Source: CAYGZL01 sp964354345
Lineage (GTDB): Bacteria; Chloroflexota; Anaerolineae; Anaerolineales; UBA4823
NCBI GenBank assembly: GCA_964354345.1
Contig: CAYGZL010000149.1
Coordinates: 1 to 29,103 of the forward strand
Length of the DNA stretch: 29,103 nt
Direction: 5' to 3'
The notes beneath the pieces were generated by a model. It was not told the origin of the DNA, made no database searches, and saw nothing but the letters and a program-made list of their open reading frames with translations. The translations under genes were made by a program, and so were the position numbers. Of this stretch, positions 7,613 through 13,958 are shown in pieces; position 1 is the stretch's first letter; the number at the start of each line of letters is the position of its first letter.

Positions 7613-7670
7613 GGGGTGGCACCACGGACTGAGCGCGTTCGTCCCCTGTTGGGATGAACGCGCTTTTAAT
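7613..7670 (+). terminator. T-box antiterminator / intrinsic terminator switch
   Basis: Terminator form: arms 7632-7645 and 7651-7664 (AGCGCGTTCGTCCC with its complement, one G-T wobble) make a 14-bp stem with loop CTGTT, followed by TTTTAATT. Antiterminator form: GGGG (7613-7616) pairs with CCCC (7643-7646), leaving the 7-base bulge TGGCACC (7617-7623), and ACGGAC (7624-7629) pairs with GTTCGT (7637-7642). The two forms share bases 7637-7645, so they exclude each other, as the T-box mechanism requires. Binding of the uncharged tRNA acceptor to the bulge favours read-through into trpB2. Confidence 0.92.
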
Positions 7671-7706
7671 TATCCGACGGTTGTTTATCATTGAAAGGAG
7701 ATTCGA

Positions 7707-9068
7707 ATGTCTGATCAAACTCGTTTTGTCTTAGGGGAAACGGACCTGCCCAAGTTCTGGTACAACATTAACGCCGATATGCCGGTACCTCCCGTGCCCG
7801 TGTTGCATCCCCAGACCCTGGAACCAGTCACACCCGACTTCCTGTCGGTGCTTTTCCCGATGTCGCTCATTTTGCAGGAAGTCAGCAGCGAACGGTACAT
7901 CGAGATTCCCCATGAAGTCCGGGATATTTACAAACTATGGCGCCCGACTCCCTTGCAGCGCGCCCGGCGCCTGGAAAAAGCCCTCGATACCCCGGCGCAT
8001 ATTTACTATAAAAACGAGAGTGTTTCGCCCACCGGCAGCCATAAGCCGAATACCGCCGTGGCGCAGGCCTTTTTTAATAAAATAGATGGCACGAAAGCCC
8101 TGACGACCGAGACCGGCGCCGGGCAATGGGGCTCTTCCCTGGCTTTCGGCTGTAACATCTTCGGGCTGGATCTCGAAGTGTATATGGTCAAGGTGTCCTA
8201 CCATCAGAAGCCGTACCGGCGCATCATGATGGAGACCTTCGGCGCCAGCGTCTATGCCAGCCCGACGGATCGTACCATGTTCGGTCGTGCTCTGCTTGAG
8301 AAAGATCCAACTAATCCGGGCTCACTGGGAATTGCCATCTCCGAGGCGGTCGAAGTTGCTGCGACTTCCAATGGCGCCAAGAAGTATAGCCTGGGCTCGG
8401 TGCTAAACCATGTTTGCTTGCACCAGACGGTGGTCGGCCAGGAAGCACTCATGCAGATGGATCTGGCTGGGGAATATCCAGATGTCGTGCTGGGTTGCGT
8501 GGGCGGCGGCTCAAATTTCGCCGGCATCGCTTTCCCGTTTGTCCGGATGAATCTGAAAGAAGGGAAGAAGACCCGTCTTGTGGCGGTTGAGCCCACCGCT
8601 TCGCCTTCGATTACCAAGGGGATCTACGCATTCGATTATGGTGATACGGCGCAGATGGCACCTGTTGTTAAGATGTACACCCTGGGGCACTCCTTCATGC
8701 CGGCTCCGATTCACGCCGGAGGTTTGCGCTACCATGGCATGGCGCCCAGCGTATCTGCACTGGTCAACGCCGGTCAGATCCAGGCGGTAGCCGTCCAGCA
8801 GCTCCCCACCTTTGAGGCAGGGCTGCTGTTTGCCAGGACGGAAGGCATTATCCCGGCTCCTGAGAGCGCCCATGTTATCCGGGCGGCGATTGATGAAGCC
8901 ATGGATGCCAAGGTGAAGGGTGAACCGCGCGTTATCCTGTTCAACCTTTCCGGTCACGGCTACTTTGATATGGCTGCTTACGAAGCGTACCTGAGTGGTA
9001 AGCTGGAAAATTATGAGTATCCGTCTGCCGCGATTCAGGAAGCCATGGCAGGGTTGCCGTCAGTCTGA
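7707..9068 (+). CDS. trpB2: tryptophan synthase beta chain, TrpB2 type
   Basis: PLP enzyme of 453 residues that joins indole and L-serine to tryptophan. The length and an N-terminal extension (about residues 1-75, with LPKFWYNINADMP) mark the TrpB2 branch; ordinary TrpB is about 400 residues. PLP lysine is K113 in TGSHKPNTA, the catalytic acid is E135 in TTETGAGQWG, and the phosphate cup is GCVGGGSNF. Also seen: RPTPLQRA (79-86), SVLNHVCLHQT and NLSGHGYFD near the C-terminus. No trpA lies nearby, so it may salvage free indole or act with a distant TrpA. The ATG has a good AAAGGAG site 6 bases upstream. Expression is set by the tryptophan T-box just upstream, which independently supports a tryptophan role. 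Confidence 0.95.
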   Translation: MSDQTRFVLGETDLPKFWYNINADMPVPPVPVLHPQTLEPVTPDFLSVLFPMSLILQEVSSERYIEIPHEVRDIYKLWRPTPLQRARRLEKALDTPAHIYYKNESVSPTGSHKPNTAVAQAFFNKIDGTKALTTETGAGQWGSSLAFGCNIFGLDLEVYMVKVSYHQKPYRRIMMETFGASVYASPTDRTMFGRALLEKDPTNPGSLGIAISEAVEVAATSNGAKKYSLGSVLNHVCLHQTVVGQEALMQMDLAGEYPDVVLGCVGGGSNFAGIAFPFVRMNLKEGKKTRLVAVEPTASPSITKGIYAFDYGDTAQMAPVVKMYTLGHSFMPAPIHAGGLRYHGMAPSVSALVNAGQIQAVAVQQLPTFEAGLLFARTEGIIPAPESAHVIRAAIDEAMDAKVKGEPRVILFNLSGHGYFDMAAYEAYLSGKLENYEYPSAAIQEAMAGLPSV

Positions 9069-9082
9069 TCATCAGGTTTTAC

Positions 9083-9121
9083 CCCTGAGTTGTCATAAAC
9101 GCATTCTATGACAACTCAGGG
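9083..9121. terminator. bidirectional hairpin between convergent trpB2 and PII-like operons
   Basis: A perfect 15-bp inverted repeat, arms 9083-9097 (CCCTGAGTTGTCATA) and 9107-9121, with a 9-base loop. It sits 14 bases after the trpB2 stop and 8 bases after the stop of the gene coming from the right. The T tracts on either side are short, so termination strength is uncertain, but position and symmetry suggest it serves both transcripts. Confidence 0.7.
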
Positions 9122-9129
9122 TTAATCAT

Positions 9130-9486
9130 TTAGTTCTTTTTTCGGTTCAAGCCATAAGCTCGCAATACAGGAACAACGAACAGGAAACCTGTGTTGGGTT
9201 GGTCGAGGTCGCCGATAATACGCTGAGTGGCTTCGACCAACCTGTCCGCTGTGGCTTCATCTTTCACCACGGATAGAAGTGTTCGGTGGTGGATTTCTTG
9301 TCTGGACAATACTTCACGCAGGCTGGGCATCAGGGGCATATCCTCCAGAAACGCAGCCTTTCGCAGGCGCCCCAACCCGGAGCTCCATAAAATCGTGATC
9401 CCTGTCGTACCGGCGTCTTCCCAGGCGTCTAAAACCGCCTGGCAGTTGTCTGGATCATCAATTATTAAAACAACCAGGAAGCTCAT
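9130..9486 (-). CDS. PII-like signalling protein encoded next to an antiporter
   Basis: A 118-residue protein with the ferredoxin-like outline of the PII superfamily: MSFLVVLIID as strand 1, a helix around NCQAVLDAWEDAG, strand GITILWSSG, a T-loop-sized insert (about residues 37-60), strand HHRTLLSVV, helix EATADRLVEATQRII and the last strand with GFLFVVPVLRAYGL. The canonical GlnB T-loop with its uridylylated Tyr is not present, so this is not a classical nitrogen regulator. The start overlaps the antiporter stop by 4 bases (ATGA), which implies coupled synthesis. PII-like proteins next to transporters (for example SbtB with SbtA) bind nucleotides and gate the transporter; by analogy this one may control the antiporter. 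Family call is by pattern, ligand unknown. Confidence 0.68.
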   Translation of the reverse strand: MSFLVVLIIDDPDNCQAVLDAWEDAGTTGITILWSSGLGRLRKAAFLEDMPLMPSLREVLSRQEIHHRTLLSVVKDEATADRLVEATQRIIGDLDQPNTGFLFVVPVLRAYGLNRKKN

Positions 9487-10718
9487 TCAGTTTCTCCTTT
9501 CAACATTGCCGGGAGTGCAGGGGAAGGTGGCTTGGCGTGGTGGAAGGCGGCACGCAACAGAGGCGGTGTAAGCAGTGTGGTCACGATCACTACCCCAACA
9601 ATCGCCGCAAACTCAGCCGGGTTGATCAGATTTCCGGTGATGCCGGCGGAGGCAACGATCAGGCCTACTTCACCACGTGAGATCATCCCTATGCCCAGTT
9701 GCAGCGCCTCTCTCCGCTCCAACCCACCCAACCAGCCTCCCAGACCGGCGCCGAGCACCTTTCCCAGGATGGCCAGGATGACCAATACCAGAAACAGCCA
9801 GAAGGATGGACTGACCAGGATGCGAGCATCCGTGGTCAATCCAATATTGATAAAGAAAATTGGTACAAAGAGACCATAAGCCAGGGCGTTCATCCCTGAA
9901 TGGATCCTTTCGCGTACCGGGCTGCGCGAGAAGGCCAATCCCGCCAGGAATGCACCGGTAATAGCGGCCATTCCCCCCAGAGCTTCGGAGCTCCAACCAT
10001 AGATAAAGATCATTACCAGAGTAAAAGCAATCAATCCCTGACTGATCGGCAGATGGTCTACCTTTTGACTCAGGCGGGGAAGAAGGATCCACCCCAGGAA
10101 GGTCGCGCCGCCGACAAAGACAGTCATGCGCAGGATAATCCAGAGAATATCCAGGAATCTACTTCCTGCTTCGGCGTTGGTTAAGGCGGAAAAGATTGAC
10201 AAACCCAGTACCACCAGGATGTCATCGAAGATCGCCGCGCCCAGTAAGCTGATCCCGACCCGGCTGCGGATCACTTTCAATTCAATTAAGGTTTGAGCAG
10301 AAATGCTGACACTCGTGGCGGCCAGGATTAAGCCTAAAAAGATGGCGGATTGGAGCGCCAAACCGAAAGCCAGGCCCGCAGCAAGACCGAACATAAGGGG
10401 AAATATCACCCCACATGCACCTGCCAGGATGGAAACTTTCCCGGTGCGCGCCAGATCAGAGAATTCAAGGTCCAATCCAGCCAGGAACATCAGAAGTAAC
10501 ACACCGATTTCAGCCAGTTCATAGATGACGCTTGAAAGATGCTGATCCGTAAAAAATGTGATATTCAGCAGGTTGATGGCGGTAGGTCCCAATAGAACGC
10601 CTACCAGAAGCTCGCCTAACACTGCTGGTTGACCCAGGCGATAACTGAAATAGCCAGCGATTTTCGCGGCTGCGATGATTAAGGCTAACGCCAGGGCGAG
10701 TTGCAAAAAGGGTGTCAT
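9483..10718 (-). CDS. CPA2-type Na+(K+)/H+ antiporter
   Basis: A 411-residue integral membrane protein with about 12 hydrophobic segments along its whole length and no soluble RCK/TrkA domain. Family signatures are GQPAVLGELLVGVLLGP (29-45), SVSISAQTLIELKVIRSR (136-153) and the ion-binding pair D165-D166 in AAIFDDILVV, which corresponds to the Asp-Asp motif of electrogenic CPA2 exchangers such as NapA. Later come GAFLAGLAFSRSP (255-267) and GMISRGEVGLI (344-354), where R348 takes the place of a basic residue conserved in the family. It exchanges Na+ or K+ for protons across the cytoplasmic membrane. The lack of a built-in regulatory domain fits with a separate PII-like partner encoded by the overlapping next gene. 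Confidence 0.92.
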   Translation of the reverse strand: MTPFLQLALALALIIAAAKIAGYFSYRLGQPAVLGELLVGVLLGPTAINLLNITFFTDQHLSSVIYELAEIGVLLLMFLAGLDLEFSDLARTGKVSILAGACGVIFPLMFGLAAGLAFGLALQSAIFLGLILAATSVSISAQTLIELKVIRSRVGISLLGAAIFDDILVVLGLSIFSALTNAEAGSRFLDILWIILRMTVFVGGATFLGWILLPRLSQKVDHLPISQGLIAFTLVMIFIYGWSSEALGGMAAITGAFLAGLAFSRSPVRERIHSGMNALAYGLFVPIFFINIGLTTDARILVSPSFWLFLVLVILAILGKVLGAGLGGWLGGLERREALQLGIGMISRGEVGLIVASAGITGNLINPAEFAAIVGVVIVTTLLTPPLLRAAFHHAKPPSPALPAMLKGETE

Positions 10719-10730
10719 ATGCCCATGTAA

Positions 10731-11846
10731 TTATATCTTTAGCTCAGCCCGCACCCGCAGGTAATGCACGACTTGCTCGCGCGATAATGTCCCCACCAGC
10801 CGGCCTTGCTCAACCACTGGCACCTGGGCGAAATTCGCATTATCCATTGTCTGCAGGGCAGTCAGGAGCTCGGTATCAGGTTCGACCTGCGTTAACCGGT
10901 CGATGGGCAGCATGGCCTGACCGACGGTCAGATCACGCCAACCAGCCTGGGGAATGTTCGTGATATCCTTCAAGGTCAACATTCCCACCAACTGGCCATT
11001 GTCAGTGACATAGAAACAGCGTTGTCCGCCACTGAGAACATATTCTTGAACCAACTGGCTGACCGGCATATGGGTTGGCACTTCGGTGCAGGCAGGTTGC
11101 ATGACCTGGAAAACTTTGACCCCGCGCAGAGTATTCTGTAGGGTTAACTGCGCATAGGTGCTGGCGGCCGCGTTTTGTAAGAACCAGCCGATAAAGATTA
11201 ACCACAACCCGTTGAAAAGCTGACCGTTGATGATCGTCCAGATACCAATGCCAATGAAACCGAATGCCACCAATTGCCCAGCCAGTGAAGCAATATGAGT
11301 TGAGCGTTGAAAATTACGCGTAAACTTCCAGATAAGCGCCCGTAAAACGCGACCCCCATCCAGCGGAAAGCCTGGGATCAGGTTGAACAAGGCCAGAACC
11401 AGGTTGATGCGCATCAAGTATAGACTGGGGGCAGCCAGGAAAGGGATTGATTGGGCTAGCAGGTACAATCCACCAAAGGCGCCTGACAAACCCAGGCTGA
11501 CTGCCGGGCCAGCGATGGCGATGAAAAACTCAGCACCGGGGGAGCGAGGTTCCTGGCTGATTTGAGCGACTCCGCCGAAGATGAACAGAGTGATGCCTTT
11601 GACCGGAATTTGGTTGCGGAGGGCAATTACCGAGTGGCCTAACTCGTGCCCCAGGACCGAGCCGAAGAATAACAGGCTGGTGATTAATCCCAGGCTGAAA
11701 TTTACAACATTACTCATGCCTGGGTATTCATTCGGGAAGTAACCCCTCCCGAGCGACCAGGTGGTCAATGCGAAGACCAGGAACCAACTGGTGTGCAAGC
11801 CGATCGGAATTCCCCAGATATGACCGATTTTAACGCTGGCGTTCAT
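10731..11846 (-). CDS. site-2 protease (M50 family) with C-terminal CBS pair
   Basis: A 371-residue intramembrane zinc metalloprotease. The zinc site is HELGH at 67-71 with third ligand D163 in FNLIPGFPLDGGRVLRAL. About six hydrophobic segments lie between residues 15 and 225. The soluble C-terminal third holds two CBS domains (about 245-300 and 308-365), with GQLVGMLTLKDI and GRLVGTLSREQV as their signature strands. CBS pairs bind adenine nucleotides and are thought to tune protease activity; this is the SpoIVFB/Rip3-like architecture. The substrate, perhaps an anti-sigma factor or another membrane protein, is not encoded nearby. The start ATG overlaps the MFS stop (ATGA) and 12 bases separate its stop from the antiporter start, so it belongs to this operon. 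Confidence 0.94.
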   Translation of the reverse strand: MNASVKIGHIWGIPIGLHTSWFLVFALTTWSLGRGYFPNEYPGMSNVVNFSLGLITSLLFFGSVLGHELGHSVIALRNQIPVKGITLFIFGGVAQISQEPRSPGAEFFIAIAGPAVSLGLSGAFGGLYLLAQSIPFLAAPSLYLMRINLVLALFNLIPGFPLDGGRVLRALIWKFTRNFQRSTHIASLAGQLVAFGFIGIGIWTIINGQLFNGLWLIFIGWFLQNAAASTYAQLTLQNTLRGVKVFQVMQPACTEVPTHMPVSQLVQEYVLSGGQRCFYVTDNGQLVGMLTLKDITNIPQAGWRDLTVGQAMLPIDRLTQVEPDTELLTALQTMDNANFAQVPVVEQGRLVGTLSREQVVHYLRVRAELKI

Positions 11847-13120
11847 AATGGATTTACCCTCATTGATTTAACAGTCCTTGGATTCCAGAGTGCGAATAAG
11901 AAGTAGCCACACAGCCGGATGGCAGCGCTGATGAGTAATGCGTTGCTCAAGCCGATTTGACTGGCCAGGAGAGTGCCCAATAGCGGGGCAATTACCGCTG
12001 ATAAATACTGCAGGCTTTGCGCCAGGGAGACGAAGGTAGCGCTATATTCGACCGGAACGGTCTTCATCAGTTCATCGAAAAAGACTAAATCCAATCCAGC
12101 CTGGAAAATACCCGCTATACCGGCAAATACGACCATCAACTCAACCCGTTGTGTCATGGCGACCAACGCAGGATAAAGTGCCATCCCCAAAGTTGTCCAA
12201 AGCACCACAAAGCGCGATCCGCGCAGGCGCGACTGGCGCGTCCATAAGATATAACCTACCAGTAAAATTGCTGTTTGGGCGGTAGTAATAAAACCGATCC
12301 AGGCATCACTGGCCTGTACGACGCGCACGTAATAAAGAGGGAAGAGCGGGGCAGCCAGGGAGGTGCCAGATAAGAACACGAAGCGCTTGATCGTAAAGCG
12401 TACAAAATCAGGTTGTCCGCTAATCGTACGCACATAGCTGCGTAAACGATGACTCAGCGTCTGACCGGCTTCCTCCTTGGGGGGTTCGACATCCGGAAGC
12501 TGGATATGACTGGAATAGTAATAACTGATCAGTCCCCCCAGGGATAAACCGATGAAAACGATCTGATAATTTAATGGAAAATCCAGTTTCATTTGCACCA
12601 GCACCTGACCGACTAAAAGGGCAGTGACGGCTGATGTCAGACCTAAAATGGACCACCGGCGGCTCATTAATTCGTAGCGATGAGTGGGTCCAGCGACCGC
12701 ATTCATGACCACGGAAAAGGCGACCGCGACGGTGATTTGGGGCAGTGTCGCCAGCGCCCAAATCACCAATACACCGTAGACCAGGTATTTTTGAGGTAAG
12801 AAGAAAGCTATCAAACCAGTCAGGGCGTAGGAAGATACCACCAACAGCCGCGCCGCGCTGAACCACGGCACCACCTGCCGGCGAGTCTGTAAAAAACGAC
12901 CGACCACCAGGGCCAGGAACAGGCCTGTGAAAGCCGGCATAGAAGATAGCAAACCCACCTGGAAATTTGAGGCGCCCAGGCGGGTCAGGAATACCGGTAA
13001 GAATGGGCTGGCTGCGCTAGCCAGCCCAATTCCGATCGCATCAATTTCTACATTAATAAAATTTTTTCTTTGCACCGGTGTGGCGTCTGCCGGTGCGGGT
13101 GACCAGGATATTAAACGCAC
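11843..13120 (-). CDS. MFS transporter
   Basis: A 425-residue membrane protein with about 12 hydrophobic segments in two halves divided by a charged cytoplasmic loop (about 210-235, with PPKEEAGQTLSHRLRSYVR). FLTRLGASNFQVGLLSSMPAFTG (44-66) and VVGRFLQTRRQVVPW give the MFS A-motif region (short loop between helices 2 and 3). The substrate cannot be deduced. It starts at a GTG (13118-13120) with GAGG nearby. A TATAAT box 26 bases upstream makes this the first gene of the four-gene MFS/S2P/antiporter/PII-like operon. An internal start would delete part of helix 1, so the GTG is kept. Confidence 0.85.
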   Translation of the reverse strand: MRLISWSPAPADATPVQRKNFINVEIDAIGIGLASAASPFLPVFLTRLGASNFQVGLLSSMPAFTGLFLALVVGRFLQTRRQVVPWFSAARLLVVSSYALTGLIAFFLPQKYLVYGVLVIWALATLPQITVAVAFSVVMNAVAGPTHRYELMSRRWSILGLTSAVTALLVGQVLVQMKLDFPLNYQIVFIGLSLGGLISYYYSSHIQLPDVEPPKEEAGQTLSHRLRSYVRTISGQPDFVRFTIKRFVFLSGTSLAAPLFPLYYVRVVQASDAWIGFITTAQTAILLVGYILWTRQSRLRGSRFVVLWTTLGMALYPALVAMTQRVELMVVFAGIAGIFQAGLDLVFFDELMKTVPVEYSATFVSLAQSLQYLSAVIAPLLGTLLASQIGLSNALLISAAIRLCGYFLFALWNPRTVKSMRVNPL

Positions 13121-13146
13121 GGAACCAACCTCGTTAAGTTTGAGCT

Positions 13147-13152
13147 ATTATA
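13147..13152 (-). promoter_or_regulatory. -10 box for the MFS-S2P-antiporter-PII operon
   Basis: Minus-strand TATAAT in the context GCGGGTATAATAGC, with TTAATC 17 bases upstream as a weak -35. It lies in the 51-base gap between the MFS start and the next gene's stop, leaving a leader of roughly 20 bases. Confidence 0.55.
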
Positions 13153-13171
13153 CCCGCATCCGGAGTTTAGA

Positions 13172-13741
13172 TTAACATGGCAGGCTACCGTAGAGATACC
13201 AGAAAGTTGGACTCGGAAAACCAGGTTGATAATCCGCTTCCCAGATAAAATCCCCCCTGACCAACAATGTGCGTAGGAGATAGTCCAACCCCTCCAGGGC
13301 TTCCAGGTCAGCCGTGCTGAGTTGCTTGACTTCTGATTTGAGCAGATCGAGTTGTACCCGCCTTATGACTTCAAAGGCATAACGATCGAAATGGGCATGC
13401 GGTTTATCGCGGTAATCCTCAATGAAATCCCGCCATAAGTTGAACCGGGCATGAAATTCCTTGTGAGCCTTGTTACCCCAGGCCGTTCGCCATTGCTCGC
13501 GCAGGGTGTCCATCCGGGTAGTCAGACGGGTTAATTCCCTGTCCACCGCTGCATCCAGCTGGCGAGAGGACAAGCGGGCGCGCGCCAGTAACAACCCACC
13601 CAGGGTAAGTTGAGGATAGGGGGTCTCGCTGGCTGGAGCAGTGATCCCGATCGGCCAATACAGTTCCTTGCTCAGCAAGTAATCTTCCAGGATTGACAGC
13701 CCGGCTGATAAATAGCGTAAATCATAGTTAATCGATGGCAT
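13172..13741 (-). CDS. hypothetical protein, mostly helical
   Basis: I do not recognise this 189-residue protein. From the ATG at 13741 it starts MPSINYDLRYLSAGLSILEDYLL and is rich in charged amphipathic helices (LTRLTTRMDTLREQWRTAW, then HARFNLWRDFIEDYRDKPHAH and RYAFEVIRRVQLDLLKSEV). It has a proline/aromatic tail, DYQPGFPSPTFWYLYGSLPC. There is no signal peptide, membrane helix or catalytic motif. The frame stays open to a TTG at 13783, but this would leave almost no leader after the promoter at 13799-13826, so the ATG is preferred. Strong codon-like composition and a well-formed promoter indicate a real gene. It faces away from the GH63-like gene and precedes the MFS operon without being needed for it. 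Confidence 0.7.
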   Translation of the reverse strand: MPSINYDLRYLSAGLSILEDYLLSKELYWPIGITAPASETPYPQLTLGGLLLARARLSSRQLDAAVDRELTRLTTRMDTLREQWRTAWGNKAHKEFHARFNLWRDFIEDYRDKPHAHFDRYAFEVIRRVQLDLLKSEVKQLSTADLEALEGLDYLLRTLLVRGDFIWEADYQPGFPSPTFWYLYGSLPC

Positions 13742-13798
13742 CGATATCACCAGAGGTATTAAGCAGATTAGAGGATCGTGCAACTCACGAGTGTGTAT

Positions 13799-13826
13799 AT
13801 TTTAACACCAGAAACTCGCATATCAA
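13799..13826 (-). promoter_or_regulatory. promoter of the hypothetical gene at 13172-13741
   Basis: On the minus strand TTGATA (13826-13821) and TAAAAT (13804-13799) are separated by 16 bases. Transcription should begin near 13792, giving a leader of about 50 bases to the ATG at 13741. Confidence 0.55.
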
Positions 13827-13958
13827 ACGCAGGCGCACGAAGGAATTCTTAATTAAACAATATACCACCTCTGTCAGAAGGCTTTTAGTTGGAGTAAAAT
13901 CAGATGATATATAAGTTCTTAATAAAGCTCCTTGGTATATCTATAGAAAGAAAATTCA

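Larger units (their letters stand above)
7330..7670 (+). promoter_or_regulatory. T-box riboswitch, tryptophan specific (5' leader of trpB2)
   Basis: The leader senses uncharged tRNA-Trp and lets transcription continue when tryptophan is short. Stem I begins around CGAAGAGGACGAGTACG (7351-7367) and closes with CCTC (7435-7438) and GAGTT. Its distal recognition elements are CCAGAGAGCGGG (7383-7394) and GGTGGAAACC. The specifier loop reads GAATGGACC, giving codon UGG (Trp) at 7431-7433 followed by the usual purine A7434. A 7-bp stem II follows (GTGGTTG, loop CTG, CGACCAC). The T-box itself, GGGGTGGCACCACG (7613-7626), differs from the AGGGTGGNACCGCG consensus at two defined positions. Its UGGC at 7617-7620 is complementary to GCCA, the 3' end expected for bacterial tRNA-Trp with discriminator G73. 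Specifier, acceptor pairing and downstream gene all point to tryptophan. Confidence 0.94.

Noticed and set aside
13742..13783. TTG start for the hypothetical protein
   Set aside because: It would leave a leader of only about 9 bases after the promoter at 13799-13826 and adds 14 residues without support; the ATG at 13741 is better placed.
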